Origin: Nocardiopsaceae bacterium
GTDB lineage: Bacteria; Actinomycetota; Actinomycetes; Streptosporangiales; Streptosporangiaceae
Direction: 5' to 3'
Assembly (NCBI GenBank): GCA_031254715.1
Contig: JAIRTY010000748.1
Span: forward strand, 1 to 5,812
Length of the DNA: 5,812 bases
The position numbers and the translations under genes are program-made. The notes under the pieces are model-generated. The model worked only from the letters and a program-made list of their open reading frames with translations, was not told the DNA's origin and did not search any database. This document shows, piece after piece, positions 1-5,812 of the stretch. Every line of letters starts with the position of its first letter. Positions within the stretch are counted from its first letter, which is position 1.

Positions 1-13
1 GACCGCACCGGCT

Positions 14-1270
14 GTGCCGGGCTTGCGACGGATGCGGCTGTTCCGCTTCCTCGCCTACGCCCTGGTGCTCGCGAGCTCCGGCACCCAGTTCGCTGTCGTG
101 CCGGTGGTACCCGACTACGCGCAGCGGCTCGGGCTCTCCGGTCTCCAGCAGGGCCTGGTGCTGGGCGCGACCGGGCTCGCCTGCCTGGCGGTGTCCGTGC
201 CGGCCGGGGGCCTGTCCGACCGGCTGGGCGCCCGCAAGCTCACCCTCTGGGCTGGCGCGCTGATGGCGGTCGCACTGCTGACGCAGGCACTGGCCGGCTC
301 GTTCCTGCTGCTGCTGGCGGCACGGCTGGCGTTCGGGACCGGGTACGCCGTCGTCTGGACCGCGGGGCTGGCCTGGCTGGAACGGTCAGCGCCGGGGGGG
401 CTGGGGCTGGGCGGGCCGGTCGCGAGCGCCGGCATCGGCAGCGTGGCCGGCCCGGCCCTGTCGGGGTTCGGAGTGCAGTACTTCGGCCTGGCGAGTCCTT
501 TCCTGGCGGCGGCCGCGGTCTTCGCCCTCCTCACCGGCGCGCTCGCACTGCTGCCGATGCCGGCCGTGGCGCCGGCACCGTCCGTCCGGATGCGCGCCAG
601 CCTCCGGGCCGCCCTGTCTGACCGGCGCACGCTGGCGGCGGCCGCTGCCATCATGACCGCTGGCGGCACGACGGGGGTCTCCGCCCTGCTGGCGCCCCGC
701 CAGCTGCACGCTGCCGGGGCATCGCCGGGCCGGATCGGCCTGGCGTTCGCGGCAGCGGGGGTGATCTTCGTAGTGGCGAGCGCGCTCACCGCCTCGGCCG
801 GCCGCCGTGCGATACAGACCCGGGTGCTCATGGCCGGGATGTTTGCCCTCGCGGTTGCCTTCTCGCCGGCTGCCCTTAGCCAGGCACCGGTCGCCATACT
901 CGCGATGCTGTGTGCCACGACCGCCGCCCGGGCGGTGCTGTGGACGGTCAGCTACCCCCTGGCCGCCGCGGGCGCCGAACGGAGCGGCGCGGGCCTCGGC
1001 GTGGTCATGGGACTGCTCAACGGGGTGTGGGCGGCGACCGTGTTGCTCGGTCCGCTGCTGGCCGGGGCCGGCGCTGAACTCGCCGGGGCCCAGGTGACCT
1101 TCGGGCTGTCGGCGGTGGTGTGCCTGACCGTGCTGGCCGCCGCCATCCCGGCGGCAGCCCCGCTGCGGGTGCCGGGCTGGGGAGCGCGCGGCACCCTGCT
1201 CGCTCCCCCGCAGCCGCCCAGTCCCCATTCGGTTCGTCTTTCTGGCCGCCATGAAGATCACCGGCATTGA
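14..1270 (+). CDS. MFS transporter, proton-antiporter (DHA) type
   Basis: This is an integral membrane carrier of the major facilitator superfamily, 418 residues from the GTG at 14. That is close to the usual 400 or so for 12-helix members. About 12 hydrophobic segments can be drawn, with a longer central loop around residues 181-205. The loop between helices 2 and 3 carries the MFS motif A (GGLSDRLGARK, residues 65-75). Helix 5 carries an antiporter-type motif C (GIGSVAGPALSG, 140-151), which in the family marks proton-coupled exporters. Export of a substrate or product of the downstream enzymes is therefore plausible, but the cargo is unknown. The start is uncertain: the frame stays open to the left edge, GTG 14 has no visible ribosome site, and ATG 32 (MRLFRFLAY) lies just before helix 1. 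The last 35 or so residues are a proline- and arginine-rich soluble tail. The 3' end overlaps the next gene by 20 nt, suggesting translational coupling. Confidence 0.88.
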   Translation: MPGLRRMRLFRFLAYALVLASSGTQFAVVPVVPDYAQRLGLSGLQQGLVLGATGLACLAVSVPAGGLSDRLGARKLTLWAGALMAVALLTQALAGSFLLLLAARLAFGTGYAVVWTAGLAWLERSAPGGLGLGGPVASAGIGSVAGPALSGFGVQYFGLASPFLAAAAVFALLTGALALLPMPAVAPAPSVRMRASLRAALSDRRTLAAAAAIMTAGGTTGVSALLAPRQLHAAGASPGRIGLAFAAAGVIFVVASALTASAGRRAIQTRVLMAGMFALAVAFSPAALSQAPVAILAMLCATTAARAVLWTVSYPLAAAGAERSGAGLGVVMGLLNGVWAATVLLGPLLAGAGAELAGAQVTFGLSAVVCLTVLAAAIPAAAPLRVPGWGARGTLLAPPQPPSPHSVRLSGRHEDHRH

Positions 1271-2354
1271 GCTGATCCGGCTGGAGCTGCCGCTGCGGCC
1301 GCCGTTCACCGCCGCCTGGGATCCGCAGCCGCGGCGGAACTTCCTGGCCACCCTGGTGCTGGTGGACACCGACGAGGGCGTGCGCGGCGTCGGTTCCGGC
1401 GATTCGATGGCGGGCTTCGACGGCTATCTGGACCTGTTCCTCGGCACCGACCCGCTCGCCCTGGCCCGGCAGGTGAGGGTGCTGGAGACGGTGGCATTCC
1501 ACGGCTGCCGGCCCTGGCCGCTGGAGGCTGCCCTCTGGGACATCGCCGGCCAGGTGGCCGGGCAGCCGGTCGCCCGGCTGCTGGGCGGGTTCACCGACCG
1601 GATGCTGGCGTACGCCTCCACCGGGGCCCTGGCCGGCCGCCGGGAACGAGTGGAGATGGCACAGGCGGCGGCCGCGGCGGGCTTCCGGGCGCTGAAGATC
1701 CGGGTGGACCCCGCCCAGTGCGCCGGCGGGCTCGGTACGGTCGCCGCCGTCCGGGCGGCCCTGCCCGGGCTGAAGATCATGGTGGACCTCAACCAGGGCT
1801 GGCGGATGCCGGGTGACACCCGCGCGCCGATCGACCCGGTGGCAGCCCGCCGCATCCTCGACCAGCTCGCCGAGCTCGACGTGTTCTGGCTGGAAGAGCC
1901 CCTGGCGGCCACCGACGTGCGGGGGCTGGCGGCATTGCGGGCAGCGGGCCGGATGCGGATAGCCGGCGGCGAGATGGTGCGCAGCTACGACGAGCTGACG
2001 GCGCTCGCCGAGGCCGACGCGCTCGACGTCTACCAGCCCGACGCGGTGCTGGCCGCTGGCATCTCCCGCGCCCGCACCCTCGCTGAGCACGTGCTTGCCA
2101 AGGGCCGCATGTTCAGCCCGCATACCTGGACCAACGGCATCGGCCTGCTCGCAAACCTGCACCTGACGGCCGGTGTCGGCGGCGGCCCTTACCTCGAGTA
2201 CCCCTACGACCCGCCCGGATGGACCCCGCAGCGGCGTGACTTCATGCTGGCCGAGCCGGTGACCGTGACCGGCGACGGCTACCTCGTGCTCAGCGAGCGG
2301 CCCGGCCTTGGCATCGTCCTAGACGACGATGCGGTGCGCCGCTACCGGGTCTGA
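1251..2354 (+). CDS. Enolase superfamily enzyme, mandelate racemase subgroup (probable acid dehydratase or epimerase)
   Basis: This 367-residue protein is full length for the mandelate racemase/muconate lactonizing enzyme family. An N-terminal capping domain (about 1-115) precedes the (beta/alpha)7-beta barrel. Such enzymes bind Mg2+ and abstract the proton alpha to a carboxylate. The expected metal ligands are visible: D179 (in VDLNQGW), E215 (in WLEEPL) and E241 (in GGEM). The His-Asp dyad of the mandelate racemase subgroup is also present: D264 (in QPD) and H291 (in SPHTW). E316 (in YLEYP) matches the conserved C-terminal glutamate, and the tail from PGLGI resembles the end of mandelate racemase. 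The second lysine of the usual KxK motif is arginine here (K149-I-R151), so two-base racemisation looks less likely than one-base dehydration; this is an inference. The ATG at 1251 lies inside the transporter gene and has no clear Shine-Dalgarno site. MKITGIELIRLELPLR is nevertheless a typical family start. The substrate is unknown. Confidence 0.9.
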   Translation: MKITGIELIRLELPLRPPFTAAWDPQPRRNFLATLVLVDTDEGVRGVGSGDSMAGFDGYLDLFLGTDPLALARQVRVLETVAFHGCRPWPLEAALWDIAGQVAGQPVARLLGGFTDRMLAYASTGALAGRRERVEMAQAAAAAGFRALKIRVDPAQCAGGLGTVAAVRAALPGLKIMVDLNQGWRMPGDTRAPIDPVAARRILDQLAELDVFWLEEPLAATDVRGLAALRAAGRMRIAGGEMVRSYDELTALAEADALDVYQPDAVLAAGISRARTLAEHVLAKGRMFSPHTWTNGIGLLANLHLTAGVGGGPYLEYPYDPPGWTPQRRDFMLAEPVTVTGDGYLVLSERPGLGIVLDDDAVRRYRV

Positions 2355-2370
2355 CGGGGGAAGTCGCGCC

Positions 2371-2820
2371 ATGAGAGCCGCCGTCTGCCGGGCCTTCGGC
2401 GCCCCGCTCCGGATCGAGGAGGCGGCGATCCGCCCGCCGGGACCGGAAGAGGTCCTCGTGCGCATCGCCGCCTGCGCGGTCTGCCATAGCGATGTCGCCT
2501 TCATCGACGGGGCCTGGGGCGGGATGCGGACCGGCGCCTTCGCCGAGTTCGTCACCGTGGACGCGTCCCAGGTGGTTGCGGTGCCGCAAGCCGTCCCGCT
2601 GGCTGCCGCCAGCCTGCTCGCCTGCGGCGTCCTGACCGGGATCGGCGCGGTCAGGAACACCGCGGCAGTCGAGCCCGGCAGCACCGGCCTTTATCTCGCC
2701 GGGCGCCTCAAACTGGACGAGCTCATCTCGGGACGCTTCGGCTTCGACCGCATCAATGACGCCATCGACTCCGCGAGAGCGGGCCAGCAGCTGCGCCCGG
2801 TCCTCGTGCTCGGCCAGTGA
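2371..2820 (+). CDS. Internally deleted zinc-dependent alcohol dehydrogenase (MDR), 149 aa, probably non-catalytic
   Basis: Residues 1-51 match the start of a medium-chain zinc alcohol dehydrogenase: MRAAVCRAFG, the PPGPEEVLVRI strand, and the zinc-ligand cysteine C38 in CHSD. The sequence then jumps from GAWGG (about residue 51) to TGAFAEFVTV. This skips the segment that normally holds the zinc-ligand histidine (GHE) and the four-cysteine structural zinc lobe. It continues through LLACGVLTG, where C85 is the third catalytic-zinc ligand, to VEPGST. It then jumps at about residue 105 to LYLAGRLKLDELISG, the normal C-terminal part. The GxGxxG NAD-binding Rossmann domain is therefore absent. Family members are about 350-375 residues. 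Both joints keep the reading frame. A purine-rich ribosome site (GGGGGAAG, 2356-2363) sits upstream of the ATG, 16 nt after the preceding stop. It may be a decaying gene, a small retained catalytic-domain protein, or an assembly artefact. Dehydrogenase activity is unlikely. Confidence 0.8.
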   Translation: MRAAVCRAFGAPLRIEEAAIRPPGPEEVLVRIAACAVCHSDVAFIDGAWGGMRTGAFAEFVTVDASQVVAVPQAVPLAAASLLACGVLTGIGAVRNTAAVEPGSTGLYLAGRLKLDELISGRFGFDRINDAIDSARAGQQLRPVLVLGQ

Positions 2821-2827
2821 GCGGCGT

Positions 2828-2837
2828 GGGAGGGGAG
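2828..2837 (+). promoter_or_regulatory. Ribosome binding site of the amidase gene
   Basis: A purine-rich stretch, GGGAGGGGAG, lies in the 21-nt gap after the dehydrogenase-remnant stop and just before the ATG at 2842. Its GGAGG core (2829-2833) is 8 nt from the start codon. This supports 2842 as the start and efficient independent initiation of the amidase. Confidence 0.6.
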
Positions 2838-2841
2838 CGCC

Positions 2842-4275
2842 ATGACCAACCCTGGAGCCTGCGACATCCTCCAGCAGCTGGGGTCAGGAGAGGTCTCGGC
2901 GACCGAGGCGGTGCTGGGCTACGTGGCCCGCATCGAAGAGGTGAACCCGCTCATCAATGCGGTCGTGACCGCCCGGTTCGGCCAGGCGCTGGCGGAGGCG
3001 GGCCGGCTGGATCGCGCATTTGCCCGGGGGGAGCGCCGCGGCCGCCTGCACGGCCTGCCCATCACCGTGAAGGAGTGCCTGGACGTCCGCGGGATGCCGA
3101 CAACCGGCGGGGTCCCCGGCAGGGTGGATAGGCCCCGGGCCCGGGATGCCGCGGTGGTGGCGACGCTGCGGAAAGCGGGAGCGATCGTTCTCGGCAAGAC
3201 CAACCTGGCTCAGCTCAGCTGGGGCCAGGAGACCGACAACCCGCTGTTCGGCCGGACGAGCAACCCATGGCACCTGGCTCGTACGCCAGGCGGGTCGAGC
3301 GGCGGGGAGGGAGCGATAGTCGCAGCCGGGGGGTCCGCGCTCGGCGTCGGCACCGACAGCGGCGGCAGCGTCCGGGTCCCGGCCCACTATTGCGGGATCC
3401 ATGCCCTCAAGCCGACCTCCGGCCGCCTGTCCGGCGCCGGCTCGCTGGACACGAAGGTACTTGCCTTCCAGCTGGTGGTGACGAGTCAGCCCGGCCTGCT
3501 GGCGAGAAACGTCAGGGACCTGCAACTGGCCTACCGCCTGCTCACTGCCGGGAGCGGGCCGCCAGGCCGCGCTGGGCAGCGGCCAGCGACGAGTGCCGCC
3601 GGCAGGACGCTTACCGGCCAGCGGGTGGGCTACTACCTCGACCTTGGCTCCGAGCGCACCGCACCCGCCGTGGCGGCGGCGGTGCTGAAGTCGGTGCGCG
3701 CGCTGGCTGAGCTCGGAGCCGAGGTGGTGGAATTCACCCCGCCCAGCCCGGCGGAAGCGACGGAGATCTATGCCGGCGTCTTGGCGCTCGACGGCGGGGC
3801 AGCGCTGCTGAAGATGCTGGGCAGCAGTCCCCGCAGCCGCGACGTTGAGGCGGCGCTGCAGGCCATTTCCGCGCGCGCCCCGGCCGGATCTGTGCCGGTG
3901 AGTCTCGCAGCTGCCTGTGCTCGCTATCGCGGCCGGTTCATGGCAGCCTTTCGCAGGGCGCGCCTTACTGCCATCGTGTGCCCGCCGGCGGCGACTCAGG
4001 CACCGCTGCACGAGACGGGCGGGGACGCGCCAGCCAGCTCGGCACGGCTCTACAACCTGCTCGGCATGCCCGCCGGAGTGGTGGCCGTGTCCCGGCCGGA
4101 GGCGAGGATGCCCGCCGCCCTGCCAGGGCCGCAGCTGGCAGCAATTCCGGTCGGCGACGCGAATGATTACCTTCCCGCCGGCGTTCAAATCGTGGCTGCA
4201 GAATGGCAGGAGGAAATGGTCTTGAAAGTAATGGCGGCTCTGGAATCGGCTTTTGAGTCATTATCGGAAAGATGA
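2842..4275 (+). CDS. Amidase signature family hydrolase, FAAH-like
   Basis: This 477-residue protein hydrolyses an amide (or ester) bond by the Ser-cisSer-Lys mechanism of the amidase signature family. The catalytic lysine is K77 (in ITVKE), the cis-serine is S152 (in PGGSSGGE) and the nucleophile is S176 (in GTDSGGSVR). The spacings K to S of 75 and S to S of 24 residues equal those recalled for mammalian fatty acid amide hydrolase (K142, S217, S241). The GGEGAIVAAGGSALGVGTD and CGIHALKPTSGRLS stretches also read like FAAH rather than GatA. No signal peptide or N-terminal membrane helix is visible, so it is probably cytoplasmic. A GatA role is unlikely because no gatB or gatC lies nearby. 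The last 85 nt or so are markedly AT-rich for this window and include a TTA leucine codon at 4261. Its stop overlaps an ATG by the ATGA at 4272-4275, though the next gene probably starts further on. The substrate is unknown. Confidence 0.92.
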   Translation: MTNPGACDILQQLGSGEVSATEAVLGYVARIEEVNPLINAVVTARFGQALAEAGRLDRAFARGERRGRLHGLPITVKECLDVRGMPTTGGVPGRVDRPRARDAAVVATLRKAGAIVLGKTNLAQLSWGQETDNPLFGRTSNPWHLARTPGGSSGGEGAIVAAGGSALGVGTDSGGSVRVPAHYCGIHALKPTSGRLSGAGSLDTKVLAFQLVVTSQPGLLARNVRDLQLAYRLLTAGSGPPGRAGQRPATSAAGRTLTGQRVGYYLDLGSERTAPAVAAAVLKSVRALAELGAEVVEFTPPSPAEATEIYAGVLALDGGAALLKMLGSSPRSRDVEAALQAISARAPAGSVPVSLAAACARYRGRFMAAFRRARLTAIVCPPAATQAPLHETGGDAPASSARLYNLLGMPAGVVAVSRPEARMPAALPGPQLAAIPVGDANDYLPAGVQIVAAEWQEEMVLKVMAALESAFESLSER

Positions 4276-4317
4276 CAGCTGCGAGACCGGTACCGTACCG
4301 TTGGCACGACCCAAGCG

Positions 4318-4322
4318 AGGAG
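4318..4322 (+). promoter_or_regulatory. Ribosome binding site deciding the start of the BHMT-like gene
   Basis: A perfect AGGAG lies 6 nt before the ATG at 4329. The other in-frame candidate, ATG 4272 (overlapping the amidase stop as ATGA), would add 19 residues (MTAARPVPYR and onward) that do not resemble the family's N-terminus. The site therefore favours 4329. Confidence 0.7.
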
Positions 4323-4328
4323 CGTTCT

Positions 4329-5351
4329 ATGCCTGACCTTTCAGAAATGCTCAGCCGCGGTCCTGTGATCTGCGCCGAGGGTTATCTCTTCGAATGCGAG
4401 CGGCGCGGTTATCTGCAGGCGGGGGCGTTCGTCCCGGAAGTTGTCCTCGAGCATCCGGAGGTGGTCGAGGGATTGCACCGCGAGTTCGTGCATGCCGGCT
4501 CCGACGTGGTGGAGGCCTTCACCTATTACGGCCACCGGCAGAAGCTGCGGGTGATCGGGAAGGAGCAGGTTCTCGAGCCGCTGAACCGGCAGGCCCTGGC
4601 CATCGCGGCCAAGGTGGCCAGGGAGACGGGCACCCTGCTGGCTGGCAACCTGTCGAACACCAACGTCTACGAGCCCCGTGCCGCGAGGGCGCGGGAGGTC
4701 AGGGGGGCCTTCGAGGAGCAGGTCGGCTGGGCGGTCGAGGCAGGGGCGGACATCATCATCGCCGAGACGTTCAGCTGGGCCGGCGAAGCGCTGCTGGCCG
4801 CCGAAGCGATCCGGGCCGCCGGAGTGCCGGCGGTGGTGACCTTCGCCGTGCACAGGGACGGCAGCATGCGCGAGGGGATCAGCCCGGAGGAGGCTTGCAG
4901 CCGGGCTGAGCAGGCCGGCGCCACCGTGGTCGGGCTCAACTGCACGCGCGGCCCGCGGACGATGATGCCGGCGCTGGCGCGGGTCCGCCAGGCCGTGGCC
5001 TGCGAGGTGGCCGCCCTCCCGGTCCCCTACCGGACGACCGAGGAGCAGCCGACGATGCAGGCGCTGCGTGATCCCTGGCGGGACGGGGAACAGGCGTTCC
5101 CCACTGGGCTCGACCCGTTTACCTGCACCCGTTACGACCTCGGCCGGTTCGCCACCGAGGCGCTCGCGCTCGGGGTGCGCTACCTGGGTGTCTGCTGCGG
5201 GGCCGGGCCCCAGCACGTGCGGGCCGTGGCCGAGGCGGCGGGCAAGGCGCCCCCGGCCTCCCGCTACTCCCCGGACATGTCGAAGCACTCGTTCCTGGGC
5301 ACGGATCCCGCCGTCACCCGGTCCTACCGGGAGTACGCGGGCAACCTGTAG
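4329..5351 (+). CDS. Betaine-homocysteine S-methyltransferase-like enzyme (homocysteine methyltransferase family)
   Basis: This 340-residue protein (from ATG 4329) is a zinc-dependent methyltransferase barrel related to betaine-homocysteine methyltransferase. The three zinc cysteines are present: C205 (in GLNC) and C289-C290 (in GVCCGAGP). Long stretches parallel BHMT: ERRGYLQAG, PEVV..HREF.HAGSDVVEAFTYY, the acidic E146 (in IIAET), the LDPFTCTRYD region and GVRYLGVCCG. The C-terminal PASRYSPDMSKHSF is in the position of BHMT's substrate-site tail. Some betaine-site residues recalled from human BHMT differ: the DGG loop reads A16-E17-G18, W44 corresponds to F34, and Y160 to T147. Y67 matches Y77. 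It may therefore use another methyl donor (a different onium or methylated amine) or another acceptor. It is the last gene of the + strand run and is followed directly by a strong hairpin. Family assignment is secure; the exact donor and acceptor are not. Confidence 0.88.
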   Translation: MPDLSEMLSRGPVICAEGYLFECERRGYLQAGAFVPEVVLEHPEVVEGLHREFVHAGSDVVEAFTYYGHRQKLRVIGKEQVLEPLNRQALAIAAKVARETGTLLAGNLSNTNVYEPRAARAREVRGAFEEQVGWAVEAGADIIIAETFSWAGEALLAAEAIRAAGVPAVVTFAVHRDGSMREGISPEEACSRAEQAGATVVGLNCTRGPRTMMPALARVRQAVACEVAALPVPYRTTEEQPTMQALRDPWRDGEQAFPTGLDPFTCTRYDLGRFATEALALGVRYLGVCCGAGPQHVRAVAEAAGKAPPASRYSPDMSKHSFLGTDPAVTRSYREYAGNL

Positions 5352-5354
5352 CGG

Positions 5355-5393
5355 CGGTCGCGGCCCGGGCGGTGGCTGCCCGGGCCGCGACCG
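5355..5393. terminator. GC-rich inverted repeat, probable bidirectional terminator between convergent genes
   Basis: A perfect 16-bp inverted repeat pairs 5355-5370 (CGGTCGCGGCCCGGGC) with 5378-5393 around a 7-nt loop. It starts 3 nt after the methyltransferase stop and ends 19 nt before the stop of the opposing gene. There is no U-tract on either side. Such U-less hairpins are common at gene ends in high-GC actinobacteria. A shorter palindrome, GACCGGTTCCGGTC (5401-5414), follows and runs into the opposing stop codon. Confidence 0.7.
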
Positions 5394-5412
5394 GCCGGAG
5401 GACCGGTTCCGG

Positions 5413-5812
5413 TCAGGCCTTCGCGGCGTTCCACAGGAAGAACTGGCTCTGCGCCGTCGGATAGACGCCGGAGACGTTCTTCTGGGTGGCGGTCAGGTAG
5501 TTGTAGAAGTAGGCGAAGATGATCGGGGTCTCATCGAGCAGCAGCCGCTCGATCTGCCCTGCCAGCTTCCGCTGGGTGGACACGTCCACCGCCGCCACGA
5601 ATTCCTTCGAGAGCTTGTCGTAGGTGGGGTCCTTGAAACGGGCGGCATTCCATGTGCCCTGCCCGCTCTTGGCGTTGGGCGACTGCAGCGGCGCCTCCAG
5701 GTACAGGTTCGGGACCGCCCGGGCGCCGTAGTCAACCAGGCTCATCTCGCCGTCCAGCCAGTCGGACTTCCCGAATATCGCCTGGCCGTAGTACTTCGTT
5801 GGCGTCTCGATG
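5413..5812 (-). CDS. ABC transporter substrate-binding protein, family 5 (peptide/nickel type), C-terminal part
   Basis: This gene reads leftward. Its stop (TGA) is at 5413-5415, and its frame is open to the right edge, so the N-terminus, including any lipoprotein signal, is outside the window. The 132 visible residues form the C-terminal lobe of a family 5 solute-binding protein. The order of features is typical: FGKSDWLDG, VDYG.R.VPN, the GTWNAARFKDPTYDKL helix start, a QRKLAGQIERLLLDETP helix, IIFAYFYNYLTA, and a final FFLWNAAKA tail. An in-frame ATG at 5743-5745 is an internal methionine, because the matching sequence continues upstream of it. These proteins capture oligopeptides, glycosides, opine-like or other polar solutes outside the membrane for an ABC importer. 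The gene converges on the enzyme cluster, so it is a separate transcription unit. Its permease and ATPase genes would be expected upstream, to the right of the window. The ligand cannot be predicted from this fragment. Confidence 0.85.
   Translation of the reverse strand, partial: IETPTKYYGQAIFGKSDWLDGEMSLVDYGARAVPNLYLEAPLQSPNAKSGQGTWNAARFKDPTYDKLSKEFVAAVDVSTQRKLAGQIERLLLDETPIIFAYFYNYLTATQKNVSGVYPTAQSQFFLWNAAKA

Noticed and set aside
1017..2162. Long open frame on the - strand antisense to the enolase-family gene (381 codons)
   Set aside because: It is composed of Gly/Arg/Pro/His/Gln-rich sequence typical of the opposite strand of a GC-rich gene, matches no family, and the + strand gene has clear catalytic motifs.
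2329..2370. Upstream ATG (2329) in frame with the dehydrogenase remnant
   Set aside because: It lies within the end of the enolase-family gene. The family N-terminus (MRAAVCRAFG) starts exactly at ATG 2371, which has a ribosome site.
2884..4188. Long open frame on the - strand antisense to the amidase (434 codons)
   Set aside because: Low-complexity composition and no recognisable domain. The + strand amidase carries the complete catalytic triad.
4222..4264. Possible promoter in the AT-rich patch (TTGAAA at 4222, CATTAT at 4259)
   Set aside because: The spacing between the boxes is about 31 nt, far from 16-18, and no alternative -10 box fits. The AT-rich patch alone is not evidence of a promoter.
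4288..4300. Short palindrome CGGTACCG with a partial TACCG repeat before the methyltransferase gene
   Set aside because: It is only 8 bp, is easily produced by chance in GC-rich DNA, and has no second copy or regulator gene nearby to support an operator.
4272..4328. Upstream ATG start of the methyltransferase overlapping the amidase stop (ATGA)
   Set aside because: The overlap is attractive for coupling, but the extra 19 residues do not fit the family N-terminus and ATG 4329 has an ideal AGGAG 6 nt upstream.
4341..5288. Long open frame on the - strand antisense to the methyltransferase (315 codons)
   Set aside because: It is a shadow frame created by GC-rich codon bias. The + strand protein is a clear BHMT relative.

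Overview
The window is high-GC DNA (about 70% by eye). Five consecutive + strand genes are packed with short gaps or overlaps, and a sixth gene faces them from the right edge. GC-rich third codon positions, GC-rich Shine-Dalgarno sites and the protein styles suggest an actinomycete-type (Actinomycetota) chromosome. This is an inference; no rRNA or other taxonomic marker is present. No RNA gene, CRISPR array, insertion sequence or phage gene was seen.

Layout, left to right: an MFS transporter of the proton-antiporter type (about 14-1270, its start possibly off the edge or at 32); a mandelate-racemase-type enolase superfamily enzyme (1251-2354) that overlaps the transporter by 20 nt; a heavily shortened zinc alcohol dehydrogenase (2371-2820); an amidase-signature hydrolase close to the fatty acid amide hydrolase (FAAH) pattern (2842-4275); and a betaine-homocysteine methyltransferase-like enzyme (best start 4329, end 5351). 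A strong GC-rich inverted repeat (5355-5393) separates this run from the C-terminal part of a family 5 (peptide/nickel-type) ABC transporter substrate-binding protein on the - strand (5413-5812, N-terminus outside the window).

The five + strand genes probably form one transcription unit. Together they look like a small-molecule catabolic or modification cassette: an amide is hydrolysed, an acid is dehydrated or epimerised by the enolase superfamily enzyme, a methyl group is transferred by the BHMT-like enzyme, and solutes move through the MFS carrier and perhaps the neighbouring ABC importer. The substrate cannot be read from the sequence.

The most unusual object is the 149-residue dehydrogenase remnant. 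It keeps the N-terminal and C-terminal parts of the medium-chain dehydrogenase catalytic domain. In frame, it has lost the catalytic-histidine/structural-zinc segment and nearly the whole NAD-binding Rossmann domain. Other points of interest are non-canonical active-site residues in the enolase-family and BHMT-like enzymes, and an AT-rich 3' end of the amidase gene that carries a TTA leucine codon.
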